A stretch of 64,000 bases of DNA from Lachnospiraceae bacterium UBA7050 (GTDB taxonomy: Bacteria > Bacillota > Clostridia > Lachnospirales > Lachnospiraceae), in the NCBI GenBank assembly GCA_002493905.1, contig DLAJ01000025.1, positions 81,708 to 145,707 on the forward strand, given 5' to 3'. Of this stretch, positions 1-9,063 are shown piece by piece. The number at the start of each line of letters is the position of its first letter. Position 1 is the first letter of the stretch. Below the pieces are notes generated by a model. The model did no database searches. It had not been told where the DNA came from and saw only the letters and a list, made by a program, of their open reading frames with translations. The position numbers and the translations under genes are program-made.

Positions 1-281
1 TTTGGGTATGCAGACGCATTCTGGTACACTGCGCCGTTTGGGTATGCAGACACATTCTGGCACGCCGCGCCGCTTGGGTTCCCCGGCGCATACGGTATCG
101 CATTCACGCCCCGGCCATGAAGCGCCTGCGCTCCGTCCGGATATTCCGCGGCGCAGTTTCCCGCCTGCATGTTCCCACCGAAAGGCATATTTATGTATGT
201 CTGCACCGGCGTACCGCAGGAAGCGCAGAAATGCGCACCCTCTGGCAGCACCGCACCGCAATTCTTACAATAAGAAGTCAT
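1..281 (-). CDS. Zinc-ribbon protein, N-terminal part (runs off the window)
   Basis: The gene is cut by the left edge, leaving 93 codons. The protein begins MTSYCKNCGAVLPEGAHFC and continues to a second CxxC pair, so two CxxC knuckles within the first 24 residues form a typical bacterial zinc-ribbon. After that comes a low-complexity stretch rich in Ala, Asn, Pro, Gly and Tyr. The last readable part is a 12-residue repeat ending in SAYPNGA-type units, encoded by a 36-bp tandem repeat. The ATG at 281 has AAAGGGG upstream and overlaps the end of folA by 17 bp, which suggests co-transcription. Such proteins usually carry a membrane segment or a further domain downstream, but that part is not visible. 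The function is unknown. Confidence 0.75.
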   Translation of the reverse strand, partial: MTSYCKNCGAVLPEGAHFCASCGTPVQTYINMPFGGNMQAGNCAAEYPDGAQALHGRGVNAIPYAPGNPSGAACQNVSAYPNGAVYQNASAYP

Positions 282-783
282 GGTCCGCCCCTTTCGTTTT
301 TCTTTCGTACCGCAAAAAAGTGTACGGGATATCAAAATAAGTCAATTCATCGCTGTCCGCCGTGATCTCCCATTCCGGCAGTTCATCCAGATTAGGAAAA
401 TAAGCGTCCGCCTCATAGATATGATCAATCTTTGTCACATGCACCGTATCGCAATACGGCAGCATCATGCGGTAAACGCTTTCCCCTCCAACAATAAAAA
501 CCTCTCCGTCATCATACGCCTTCAGTGCAGAAAGCAGCGCCTCTTCACTGTTTACCACCTCGGCACCCTTCACCGAAAAAGAAGGATTCGCGGAAAGAAC
601 AAAATTTGTTCTGCCCGGCAGCGGCTGCCCCTGCGGAAATGTCATCAACGTTTTTCTTCCATATACGATCACTTTTCCTGTCGTCATTTCACGAAACATC
701 TTTTGATCGTTGGGAATGCTCACCAGAAGCTTTCCCTTACAGCCAATCGCCCAATTCCCGTCAACCGCCGCAATCATATTCAT
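265..783 (-). CDS. folA: Dihydrofolate reductase
   Basis: The 172-residue protein reduces dihydrofolate to tetrahydrofolate with NADPH in the cytosol. It shows the family pattern from the start: MNMIAAVDGNWAIG, then IPNDQKMF with the active-site acid (Asp26), GKVIVYGRKT for NADPH phosphate binding, and VFIVGGESVY near residue 110. The length is normal for bacterial FolA. The ATG at 783 is preferred over an upstream in-frame start because AGGAGG lies 9 nt before it. The gene starts 20 nt after the metallo-hydrolase stop codon and its end overlaps the zinc-ribbon gene, so the three look like one transcription unit. Thymidylate synthase, a common neighbour, is not here. Confidence 0.93.
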   Translation of the reverse strand: MNMIAAVDGNWAIGCKGKLLVSIPNDQKMFREMTTGKVIVYGRKTLMTFPQGQPLPGRTNFVLSANPSFSVKGAEVVNSEEALLSALKAYDDGEVFIVGGESVYRMMLPYCDTVHVTKIDHIYEADAYFPNLDELPEWEITADSDELTYFDIPYTFLRYERKTKGADHDFLL

Positions 784-803
784 TGTTGAGCTCCTCCTAT
801 GTA

Positions 804-2405
804 TCAGCGGTCCCATTTATCCGCAAGCGACCCGATCTGATCGGCGAATTTCGCCAAATCTTTGTTGGCAACACCCTCGTTTTTGCGGATAACCGCCAGC
901 AGGCGCTGTCCTGCAGCCAAAAGACGTGAGAAGACATCCGACTCCGCTCTTGCGCTCTTTTTCTTGAGCCGCACAGGCGCCGCCTCATGATCAACGCGAT
1001 TTTCGACCAGATCATAACGCGTCCCGCTGTAAGGGGCATAGACGTCATAGCCATATTCTGCGCGCAGACAAGCTGCAAACGCCTCGACAACGGTATCTTC
1101 ACCATGAACAAGAAACACTTTTGCGGGCTTCTCTGTAAAACCGCCAAGCCAGCGGATGAGTCCTTTTTTATCCGCATGTCCGCTCATGCCGGCAAGTCCC
1201 TTAATGCGCGCGCGCACCTCAATTGTCTCCCCGAACAGCTTTACCTCTTTCACACCCTCAACCAGCATGCGCCCTAGCGTTCCGACCGCCTGATAACCTA
1301 CAAAGAGTACCGTGCATTCCTCACGCCAGAGATTGTGTTTTAAGTGATGGCGGATACGCCCTGCCTCGCACATGCCCGACGCTGAGATAATGACCTTCGG
1401 CGTATCATCAAAATTGATCAGCTTCGACTCATCGCTCGTGATGGAAAGCTTTAAGCCCGGAAACGAGATCGGATTGATACCGCGTTTGACAAGCGCCATC
1501 GCCTCCTCGTCAAAACAGCCTGCAATATTTTTATTAAATATACCGGTTGCCTCAACAGCGAGCGGGCTGTCCACATAAACCGGAAAATCAGGATACCCTT
1601 CAACAAGTCCTTCCGCTTTGATCTGCCTGAAAAAATAAAGCATTTCCTGCGTGCGTCCCACGGCAAAAGAAGGAATCACAACATTGCCGCCTCTGTCGAA
1701 CGTCTCCTTGAGGACCGCAGCAAGCTCATGGACATAATCCGGATGCTCCGCACTATGTATGCGGTCACCATAAGTCGATTCCATGATGACATAATCGGCG
1801 TCGCTTGTATAAGCAGGGTCCTTTAACAGCGGCTGGTCAATATTGCCGACATCTCCCGAAAAAACAAGTTTCTTCTCATTGCCCTTCTCATTCACCCATA
1901 CTTCAATGCTTGCAGAGCCGAGCAGATGCCCGATATCCGTAAACCGGACTGCAATGCCCTCACACAACTCAATGCGTGCGTCATAGCGGCACGGTACAAT
2001 ACACTTGATCACGCCGTCCGCATCTTCCATCGTATAAAGCGGCTGTATCTGCTCCATGTTTGCCGCACGCTTCGCCTTACGATTTTTCCATTCCGCCTCC
2101 TGCATCTGAATGTGCGCACAGTCACGAAGCATAATGCTGCACAAGTCCGCAGTTGCCTCCGTCGTCCAAACCTGCCCCCGAAAACCGCGTGCATATAAGA
2201 GCGGCAGCAATCCGGAGTGATCGACATGCGCATGCGTCAGCAGCACATAATCGATCAGCGCTTCCTCCGCAGGCAGTTCGGCATTCTCAAAGACATCCGC
2301 ACCCTGTTCCATTCCGTAATCAATCAAAATCCTCTTTCCGCATGCCTCAAGATAATGACAGCTCCCCGTCACTTCATGCGCCGCCCCGATAAAAGTAAGC
2401 TTCAT
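804..2405 (-). CDS. MBL-fold / beta-CASP metallo-hydrolase (RNA-processing type)
   Basis: A 533-residue metallo-beta-lactamase-fold hydrolase. The metal-binding motif HAHVDH lies at residues 58-63, with further ligand motifs (GSASIEVW, FSGDVGN, VIMESTYGDR), a central beta-CASP domain, and the RMMBL-type C-terminal motifs SASGMCEAGRIRHHL and GMSGHADKKGL followed by FLVHGE. Proteins of this layout (CPSF-like exonucleases) act on RNA, but the substrate cannot be read from sequence. The C-terminal 65 residues are charged and helical beyond the RMMBL motif. The ATG at 2405 has GGGGGATCAG upstream. An in-frame upstream extension of 21 residues lacks support. It is the first gene of the probable unit with folA and the zinc-ribbon gene. 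Confidence 0.88.
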   Translation of the reverse strand: MKLTFIGAAHEVTGSCHYLEACGKRILIDYGMEQGADVFENAELPAEEALIDYVLLTHAHVDHSGLLPLLYARGFRGQVWTTEATADLCSIMLRDCAHIQMQEAEWKNRKAKRAANMEQIQPLYTMEDADGVIKCIVPCRYDARIELCEGIAVRFTDIGHLLGSASIEVWVNEKGNEKKLVFSGDVGNIDQPLLKDPAYTSDADYVIMESTYGDRIHSAEHPDYVHELAAVLKETFDRGGNVVIPSFAVGRTQEMLYFFRQIKAEGLVEGYPDFPVYVDSPLAVEATGIFNKNIAGCFDEEAMALVKRGINPISFPGLKLSITSDESKLINFDDTPKVIISASGMCEAGRIRHHLKHNLWREECTVLFVGYQAVGTLGRMLVEGVKEVKLFGETIEVRARIKGLAGMSGHADKKGLIRWLGGFTEKPAKVFLVHGEDTVVEAFAACLRAEYGYDVYAPYSGTRYDLVENRVDHEAAPVRLKKKSARAESDVFSRLLAAGQRLLAVIRKNEGVANKDLAKFADQIGSLADKWDR

Positions 2406-2495
2406 ACCTGATCCCCCATCTCCTCTTCTTTGTCTTATGTTGTCATTTCTTCTTTTTATTACCCACACGATCTGTTACGCTTCGCACAATCCTCC

Positions 2496-2852
2496 CTATG
2501 CTCCGATGCACTCCATGACTGCTCCTGACGCCAGCACACTGCCCGCCATAAATAGATACGGGCAGTTTCGAAACCTGTTGAACAAAAAATGAACAGGTCC
2601 AAACTGCTCTTTTACCGCCTTACAAAAAACATCCATATCTTCCTCATCATAGACATCCCCATGAAAAAAGAACACACGAATACAATATTCCCGCTCCAGA
2701 TCTGCTTTCAGACGCAGACCTGCTTCCTTATCAATATCAATAATCGAAATTGTATGACAATGTTTCGCGTAATCTCTCGCGTACGCGGCGCCGACCCCCT
2801 TTGCTGCCCCAAGCAGCATCCCGTTCTTTTTTCTGCAAAACCACTTATTCAT
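2496..2852 (-). pseudogene. Truncated short-chain dehydrogenase (SDR) remnant
   Basis: The open frame codes for 118 residues and keeps a good ribosome binding site (AAAGGAGTCAT before ATG 2852). Residues 10-30 carry an SDR-type dinucleotide loop (GAAKGVGAAYARDYA), then a second strand ending in DID and a GDV motif, followed by FGPVHFLFN where a complete SDR has the NNAG motif. After about residue 95 the sequence stops resembling the family and the frame closes. A functional SDR has about 250 residues and a Tyr-x-x-x-Lys active site, both missing here. It is best read as a gene decayed by a 3' deletion. A surviving NAD-binding fragment with a new role cannot be excluded. Confidence 0.65.
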
Positions 2853-2923
2853 ATGACTCCTTTCACCGGAACTCCTTTTGATAGGTGGTCAGCATTTATC
2901 ATCCCTGTCATTTATCATTCCTG

Positions 2924-3601
2924 TCAACTTTCTATTGCCGTATTTTTCGCCCGATAAACCCGGTTGCTGAACGGATAGGTATAGCGCGCCGCCTCCAGAT
3001 ACTCATCTGCTGACATCAAGTACCGGCTGCCCCATGAATATACCTCCAGCATGGTTTTCTGAGAATCCTCATAAATTCCCGTAACGGTAACAAAATGAGC
3101 TGCAACATGCTGCTTGGCCGCTTCCGGTACATCATTGTCCATCCGATACAGTGTGACACCCCTCCGCTTCTTAAAAAAGAACGGCGTCGAGCCCAAAATC
3201 AGAATGACAGGCCGGTCCTGAGAAAGCTGTTCCTGTATGATCGCAAGCAGGCGCTTCCTTGCTTTCGGGCTGTTAAAAAAGAAACTCACACCGCCGAGAC
3301 GTTCTCTCACAGACATCCGCCTGAACATCAGATTCATAAGTCCCGCATACAGGTACGCGGAAATGCCAAATCCGGGAATCACCCGCAAAAAACGCCTCTC
3401 CATTTCACGTACAAGGGACAGATAGGCCTCCCGCTCCCCCGGTGCATCAAAAATATGGCGGTAAATACCATAATCCGCAGCTGCGATCACTCCGCATCCG
3501 TAACGTCTCAATCTGCCATCCCGAGAGAAGAAATTTTCTTTAGGGAACCATTGCTGACTGCCTGCAACATAGTTATGCAGCAGCACTGCCCTTTTATTCA
3601 T
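2924..3601 (-). CDS. Papain-like (C39-like) cysteine peptidase family protein
   Basis: The protein has 225 residues with no signal peptide and no clear membrane segment. RRYGCGVIAAADYGIY around residue 33-48 resembles the catalytic Cys helix of C39-like papain folds. About 130 residues later AAHFVTVTGIYED supplies a His on a strand, and LEVYSWGSRY follows as in papain-like folds, where a third catalytic residue would lie. A basic stretch with FFFKKRRG lies between. I infer a papain-like fold; activity and substrate are unknown. Its start codon lies inside the last codons of the PAS/HD-GYP gene (8-bp overlap), so the two are translationally linked. Confidence 0.6.
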   Translation of the reverse strand: MNKRAVLLHNYVAGSQQWFPKENFFSRDGRLRRYGCGVIAAADYGIYRHIFDAPGEREAYLSLVREMERRFLRVIPGFGISAYLYAGLMNLMFRRMSVRERLGGVSFFFNSPKARKRLLAIIQEQLSQDRPVILILGSTPFFFKKRRGVTLYRMDNDVPEAAKQHVAAHFVTVTGIYEDSQKTMLEVYSWGSRYLMSADEYLEAARYTYPFSNRVYRAKNTAIES

Positions 3602-6155
3602 AGCACGCCCTCAAATCGTCCGCGCACGCCGTGAGTCCTTCAAGCAGCTTCGGATTAAAGACGCCGCATTCCCCGTTGATAATCATTTCCAACGCCTTCT
3701 CATGAGAATATGGCGGTTTATATACCCGCGGACTGACAAGCGCATCGTATACATCTACGAGACTGACGATCTGCCCCCAGATCGGTATCTCATCCCCGAC
3801 AAGCCGGTCCGGGTATCCGCGCCCGTCATAGCGCTCATGGTGATAGCGGCAGATTTCCCTGCAATAGGTAGAAAACTCGTCATCCTGCCCGACTTCAATC
3901 GAGTTGAGAATATCAAAGCCCTTCGTCGTGTGAGACTTCATGATCTCAAACTCCTCCGCAGTCAGTCTTCCCGGCTTGTTTAAGATCGCATCGGGAATGG
4001 ATATTTTACCGACGTCATGCATGGACGCCGCCATCGTGATCTTCTCTATTTTTTCGGGTGTCAGTCCGTATGTCGGTTCATGCTCGGCTAAATACGTCGT
4101 CATAATCCTTGTAAGCTGCTTGGTCCGCATAATATGTTCACCGGAATCACTGTCGCGGAACTCCACAAGCGCGCCGAGAGAATCAATGATTTTTTCGCTT
4201 AATTTCTGATATTTCATCTGATCGGCATATTTTTGCTGCAGAATCTCCTGCTGCTTCAGCTCATCAACGCATTTAGCAAGGCAGATCAGACGATTCTCAT
4301 TGTGCTGCGCGCGCCGGATCAGCATCGTATACCAGTGATAGTCCGGTCCTAAGCCGTCACGCACCCGCATGTCAAAATAGACTTCCTTGCGCCCCTTGGA
4401 AAATGCTGACTGAGACATCAGATAAATGCGCTTTGCCCGGAAATTGTCAAGATCCGCAGGATAAATACGGGTTCTCTCATATGCCGCGACAATGCGCGAC
4501 AGCTTTCTGACCATTGGCTTTTCCTGCCTCCGCTCATCACCAAGCCGGATGACCTGACAGGTATCCTTATCCAAATCCACAACATACATTCTCTGGAACG
4601 AATCCTGAAACATAATGCCCATCTGTTCCAATAGTTCTTCATTTGTGTTTTCAAGGCGTTTTTCACGCGTAATATTCTCAATAATTCCGACAATATAAGT
4701 GTGTCCATCCGAATCGTCCACATCTTTACATTTCACGCGATGCCATGTGTACTCTCCCGATTCCTCTCCTTTTATGCGGAGCTCGACCGCGTCCCTGTTG
4801 CCGTCCCTGAACACGGACAGCAGTTTTGCCATATCACCCCCGTATACCTCGCCTCTTAAGTCCATATTCTCACAGCACTTTTCGATGCTGTACTGGACCA
4901 GACTCCCCTGATCTTTTTTGGAAGGGCAATGCAGCGTAAGCACATCGCTTCTCTTATCATACTCAAAGCGGATATTGCCCGTTGCTCCCATGGCAAGATC
5001 GGCCCGCACCCGCTCCTCCATCAGACGGATCTGTGCGTTTTTCAGCTCCGTAATATCCATACGGATACCGAGATATACCGCCTTCCCGTTCCGTTCCTCC
5101 AATTTGACACCGCTCATCTGCACCCAGCGGATGCGCCCGCTCTTTCCCATGCGAATCCGGTAAGCCACATCAAACGGTTCTCCTTTTTCCGCCTTTTCAT
5201 GGATGATCCTGCACACCTCCGCCCGGTCCTCCGGCATGATATGAGTGCTGTAGGCACCGCGGTAGTCCTCCCTTGATTTTTCTGCCAGCTTGCAGAATTC
5301 TTCATTTACATGTACAATTGTCAACTCTTCGTCTGCAATAAACTGAACAACGCCGCCCGGAATCGCCGCATAGGCCGCATCCAATGTCGTTTGAAGACGG
5401 TGCTGCATGTTCATGCGGAAGTCAATATTACGCATAAGCCCCACGCAGGAAACACGCGTTAAGTCCGCCGTATGGACACGTACAAACCGGAGTGCCATCC
5501 AATGATACTGTTCATCAGGCAGGCGCATCTGAAATTCCATATGCAGCTCGTCCCCGTCCTTTTGAAGCGTCTCTAACAGATAATGCTGATCCGTTTTCTT
5601 TGAAAACTCCTCCCTGTAATCAGGATGAATTTTATCACGCAGTATTTGCATTGCTTCTTCGAAGTTTCCGTGGTCCCCCTCCCGGAAAGACGTATTACCG
5701 TCTGCAGCAAGCACCATGTGCGCGTTGCCTGTCAGATTGACCGCCGTCACGACCGAATAGACAACGGAGAGCGTATCCCCCATGATCTTCGTCAGCTCCG
5801 ACTGAAATTTCTCTGCTTCATCAAGATAAATCAACGCAAAATACATCACATACACCGGCGTGTCGTCCCAGTCAAACTCATCAAACCACACATCAGTCAT
5901 ACCACCGAAATCCGGCAGATAAATCCGGTACCGCTCGTCGGTCTTCTGTCCGTCCTTATGCCGTCCAAGCGCGCTCATAATTCGCTTTCCGTTATGCTCC
6001 CCCTCAAAGAGCGGCTCGATGCATGCCCCCGTTTCCGTCTCCGGATACGCCCTGCAAAACGTTCTGTTCGCATACAAAACCGTATGTTCCTCTTTGGATA
6101 TGACGACGATACCGACATTGGACATATGCTCCAGCATCTCCCTAAACCGTTCCAT
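3594..6155 (-). CDS. Multi-PAS protein with C-terminal HD-GYP phosphodiesterase domain
   Basis: An 853-residue cytosolic protein, since no membrane segments are seen. The N-terminal two thirds are several PAS-like sensor modules; the clearest spans roughly residues 270-390 and ends in the PAC-type motif VYLGIRMDITELKNAQ, and a second ends in VGIIENITREKRLE. The last 200 residues are an HD-GYP domain: RDSDSGEHIMRT, MHDVGKISIPDAILNKPG, CRYHHERYDGRGYP and SLVDVYDALVSPR. HD-GYP enzymes hydrolyse cyclic di-GMP, so this is probably a sensory c-di-GMP phosphodiesterase. No GGDEF or EAL domain is present. GGAGGAATGGT precedes ATG 6155. The gene overlaps the papain-like gene by 8 bp, linking a second-messenger enzyme to a possible peptidase. 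Confidence 0.85.
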   Translation of the reverse strand: MERFREMLEHMSNVGIVVISKEEHTVLYANRTFCRAYPETETGACIEPLFEGEHNGKRIMSALGRHKDGQKTDERYRIYLPDFGGMTDVWFDEFDWDDTPVYVMYFALIYLDEAEKFQSELTKIMGDTLSVVYSVVTAVNLTGNAHMVLAADGNTSFREGDHGNFEEAMQILRDKIHPDYREEFSKKTDQHYLLETLQKDGDELHMEFQMRLPDEQYHWMALRFVRVHTADLTRVSCVGLMRNIDFRMNMQHRLQTTLDAAYAAIPGGVVQFIADEELTIVHVNEEFCKLAEKSREDYRGAYSTHIMPEDRAEVCRIIHEKAEKGEPFDVAYRIRMGKSGRIRWVQMSGVKLEERNGKAVYLGIRMDITELKNAQIRLMEERVRADLAMGATGNIRFEYDKRSDVLTLHCPSKKDQGSLVQYSIEKCCENMDLRGEVYGGDMAKLLSVFRDGNRDAVELRIKGEESGEYTWHRVKCKDVDDSDGHTYIVGIIENITREKRLENTNEELLEQMGIMFQDSFQRMYVVDLDKDTCQVIRLGDERRQEKPMVRKLSRIVAAYERTRIYPADLDNFRAKRIYLMSQSAFSKGRKEVYFDMRVRDGLGPDYHWYTMLIRRAQHNENRLICLAKCVDELKQQEILQQKYADQMKYQKLSEKIIDSLGALVEFRDSDSGEHIMRTKQLTRIMTTYLAEHEPTYGLTPEKIEKITMAASMHDVGKISIPDAILNKPGRLTAEEFEIMKSHTTKGFDILNSIEVGQDDEFSTYCREICRYHHERYDGRGYPDRLVGDEIPIWGQIVSLVDVYDALVSPRVYKPPYSHEKALEMIINGECGVFNPKLLEGLTACADDLRACYE

Positions 6156-6341
6156 ACCATTCCTCCTCCCGTTCCATGACGTCCTCTATCATCCTCTGGG
6201 AATTTTCCTTCCCGGCTGCTCAGATTCCTAATAATTACTATTATAGCATAAAATGTGAAACCGTCATAGGCGTTAGAAAATAAATTTGTACAAATGCGTT
6301 TTTCAAAATACGTTTTTCGAGAAAAATAATAAGAAAAGTCA

Positions 6342-6370
6342 TTGACAAGAGCGGACACATCCTGTATATT
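6342..6370 (+). promoter_or_regulatory. Sigma-A type promoter of tRNA-Gly
   Basis: TTGACA (6342-6347) and TATATT (6365-6370) are separated by exactly 17 bp and lie 28 bp before the tRNA. This is a near-consensus housekeeping promoter, as expected for a stable RNA gene. Confidence 0.85.
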
Positions 6371-6397
6371 GTTAGATGTCCGCAGGAAATGCGGTAT

Positions 6398-6470
6398 GCG
6401 CGAGTGGCTCAGTTGGTGGAGCGCGACCTTGCCAAGGTCGAGGCCGCGGGTTCGAGTCCCGTCTCGCGCT
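6398..6470 (+). tRNA. tRNA-Gly (anticodon GCC)
   Basis: The 73-nt cloverleaf is complete. The acceptor arm GCGCGAG (6398-6404) pairs with CTCGCGC (6463-6469), the discriminator base is T, the anticodon stem CGACC/GGTCG encloses the 7-nt loop TTGCCAA, and the T arm carries GGTTCGAGTCC. The anticodon GCC reads Gly codons GGC and GGU. CCA is not encoded. The gene stands alone between a strong promoter and a terminator and is the only tRNA seen in the window. Confidence 0.96.
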
Positions 6471-6517
6471 CTTTTTTATTTATCAGACACAAATGAAAAC
6501 GGCATGAAGCGCAGACA

Positions 6518-6564
6518 CGGCGTTTCTCTTTTCCCGGCATGGAAAACAGAGACGCCGCTTTTTT
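6518..6564 (+). terminator. Rho-independent terminator downstream of tRNA-Gly
   Basis: CGGCGTTTCTCT and AGAGACGCCG can pair across a loop of about 18 nt, followed by a run of six T. It lies about 50 bp after the tRNA on the same strand. Confidence 0.7.
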
Positions 6565-6603
6565 ATGTCCTCATATTACGCAGCAGGGTGAGAGGGACCC
6601 TCA

Positions 6604-8415
6604 CTAATTCTCTTCCTGCGGCAGAAGGCTGCCTTCGCCTCCCACATCGCCGCCATCCGCTTCATTTCCTTCCGGAAGTCCGGCGCCTTCATCCCCCGCA
6701 CCTTCAGGGTTTTCCGCACCGCCGTCAGCGGGTGCGCCGCCCGTCACATCGGAAAGCGACATTCCCCTGCATTTCACGCGATATATGCGCATCAGCGATT
6801 CCTCAATGCGCTCAATCGAAATCTCGCCGTTGTTGACGGCATCCAGCACCCCTTGATATGCCTCTTTGAAATTATCCGGCTTTAAGATCATGTCACATCC
6901 GGCATTAATCGCATCGACCGCCGCCTGTGCAGATGTGTAATAGGTCGTAACCGCTCCCATATCCATCGCATCGGTAATGATAATTCCCTCATATCCAAGT
7001 CCCATGCGCAAAATCCTTGATACAATATCCGAGCTCATTGAAGCCGGTGTATAATCATAGGTAATACCCGGCAGCGAAATATGGCTTACCATGATAAAGT
7101 CAGGGTTTGACTCTAACGCCATTTGAAACGGAACCACCTCGGTTTCCATCAGCGCCTCCTCCGTGATGTCGTTCGTCGCTCTGCCGTCATGGGAATCCGC
7201 ATCCGTGCTGCCATGTCCCGGAAAATGCTTCACACAGGCACTGATACCGTTATCCTGAAGACCCATAACCGCCTGCGAAGCCAGCATGGCGACCGTCTCT
7301 GCGTCTGTTCCAAAAGAACGCTCCGCAAACATACTGTTCTCTCCATCATAGATATCAGCCACCGGAGCAAAATCTACATTAAATCCGTACCTTGCAAGAT
7401 ATTGTGCGATCTCGGAATATGCAAGATACACCTGTCCGCCGTCTCCTGCCGCACCCAGCTCCCGTGCGCTGCCGACATTATCCACTTCATTGACGGCAGA
7501 CGCCACCCTTGCAACATTTCCGCCCTCTTCATCTACACCAAAGAACAACGGATATCTGCTCATCTCCTGCGTACCGGCAAGCATTTCAGAAATCTGCTCG
7601 CCGCTCTGGATATTCGAGCCGAAATAAATCAGACCGCCAACCGCATAATGATCCAACGCCTCCTGCGTCTTCGAGCCTGCCACAACTGCCTGTGTTACAT
7701 TCTCCATCATAGACTCCGGTGTCACAAAAAACAGTCCGGCTACTTTTTCTTCCGTCGTCATCTGGTCGATATAATACCGCGCCACTTCGTCCACCGGATT
7801 TACTTCCGGCTCCGGTTCCGGCTCCGGCGTCACTGTAGGCGCATTCACCTCGATGACTTCCTGCGGCGGCTGATCTTCCTCAACCGGCTGTGCCGCCCTT
7901 CGCGAATCAATAAAACGCACCAGCCGTTTTCCCCCGTACACAGCGCCGCAGACAAATGCCGCCACCAGCATAAGCATGACTATATACGCAATGATCTGAT
8001 TGCGTATTCTCCGCTTTCTTCTCACAACGCGCTTTGCAGACCGCTCTTCTGAATAATCTTTGTCACTGTCATCTTCCTCATCGGCATAGAACGCTTCATC
8101 ACTGCCTGCCTCATCCGCCTCCCCAGCGTCTTCATATGTTTCGTCGTCTTCCCCGTCAGCGTCATCATATGTCTCGCCATCACCTTCATCCGCTTCCTCA
8201 TATGCCCCGCCGATATCTTCATCCGCTTCCTCATATGCCATGCCGGCGTCTTCATCCGCTTCCTCATATATTTCGCCGGCGTCTTCATCCGCCTCCTCAT
8301 ATATTTCGCTGGCGTCTTCATCCGCTTCCTCGATATCCTCGTCATCCTCTATTTCATCGAATTCCTCTTCGTACTGTTCTTCCTCATAAAGGTCCATCTT
8401 TTTCTTCTTGAACAT
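6604..8415 (-). CDS. Membrane-anchored glycoside hydrolase family 3 (NagZ-like beta-N-acetylhexosaminidase)
   Basis: About 603 residues. Residues 10-125 are a very acidic tract with six copies of an 11-residue unit (EEADEDAGEIY and variants). A basic patch (KRVVRRKRRIR) and one membrane segment follow near residues 140-165, then a Pro/Glu-rich linker and the GH3 domain from about 215 to 555. KHFPGHGSTDADSHD is the NagZ-type His/Asp loop and IIITDAMDMGAV holds the nucleophile Asp, so I infer cleavage of N-acetylglucosaminides, such as cell-wall fragments, outside the membrane. The C-terminal tail is Gly/Glu/Pro-rich. By the positive-inside rule the acidic repeats are cytoplasmic. The ATG at 8415 is chosen because GAGAGG lies 8 nt upstream; ATG 8433 lacks a site. 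Confidence 0.85.
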   Translation of the reverse strand: MFKKKKMDLYEEEQYEEEFDEIEDDEDIEEADEDASEIYEEADEDAGEIYEEADEDAGMAYEEADEDIGGAYEEADEGDGETYDDADGEDDETYEDAGEADEAGSDEAFYADEEDDSDKDYSEERSAKRVVRRKRRIRNQIIAYIVMLMLVAAFVCGAVYGGKRLVRFIDSRRAAQPVEEDQPPQEVIEVNAPTVTPEPEPEPEVNPVDEVARYYIDQMTTEEKVAGLFFVTPESMMENVTQAVVAGSKTQEALDHYAVGGLIYFGSNIQSGEQISEMLAGTQEMSRYPLFFGVDEEGGNVARVASAVNEVDNVGSARELGAAGDGGQVYLAYSEIAQYLARYGFNVDFAPVADIYDGENSMFAERSFGTDAETVAMLASQAVMGLQDNGISACVKHFPGHGSTDADSHDGRATNDITEEALMETEVVPFQMALESNPDFIMVSHISLPGITYDYTPASMSSDIVSRILRMGLGYEGIIITDAMDMGAVTTYYTSAQAAVDAINAGCDMILKPDNFKEAYQGVLDAVNNGEISIERIEESLMRIYRVKCRGMSLSDVTGGAPADGGAENPEGAGDEGAGLPEGNEADGGDVGGEGSLLPQEEN

Positions 8416-9063
8416 ATCCGTACCTCTCATCATAAATATGGTATCTCAAAGTGATATTTACTTTCTTATCATACCTTATTTTGTGCCATATTTCTACCTA
8501 TTTATCAAAAAAGTAACATAAAATATTACCAGTTCCGGCTGCCGGGCTCTCGAACGGAATAACGGATAATCCCGCGGACAATGAGACAGGCAGATTCCTG
8601 CTTTTTTGATTTTTGCGCATACAGAAGGGAGTATAAACGATTCATCGTCCATACTCCCCTCTACTCTTCGTACTCCACTTGGGTGTACCTCCATTGTTTT
8701 TTTCGTATCCGTTCCACTATTCTCTTTGTACGCTATGTACTGTAACCTCTGTTGCTTCTGTTACCCTTTCAGTGTACTTGTCTACGATGTGCTACTCATT
8801 TCTCTCAATATCATAATGCTGCTTTGGTGGACTGTACCTCCCTTTCATTAGGATATCTATGTAAATGTGTAACTTGTAAGTATAATATAATACAGGCACG
8901 TCCATTTGTCAACACTTTTTTGGAAAAAACTTTTATTTTTTTGTAGATTTTTTGATATTGTCATTATTGTTCATTCAATTTATTTTTTCTCACTCAATTA
9001 TCTGTTATTATCTGATAATTTTATATATTGTTTGCATGTTTTGTTTTGAAAGCCAAACCGGTC
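8416..9063. other. AT-rich gap without a supported gene
   Basis: About 650 bp between the GH3 gene and the PF06541 gene. Short open frames exist, the longest being 66 codons on the minus strand ending at 8494 and 81 codons on plus ending at 8851, but neither has family resemblance. Two copies of GTACCTCC (8685-8692 and 8834-8841), read as GGAGGTAC on the minus strand, look like ribosome binding sites without a good gene after them. The part from 8880 to 9060 is strongly AT-rich. A decayed gene or a small peptide is possible. Confidence 0.4.

Noticed and set aside
7123..8052. 309-codon plus-strand open frame
   Set aside because: It is antisense to the GH3 gene, has no ribosome binding site and an Arg/His/Ser-rich composition typical of reading a real gene backwards.
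8135..8335. CRISPR-like regular repeats
   Set aside because: The 33-bp units are contiguous, in frame and encode EEADEDAGEIY; there are no spacers and no cas genes. The same applies to 34486-34632 and 16125-16289.
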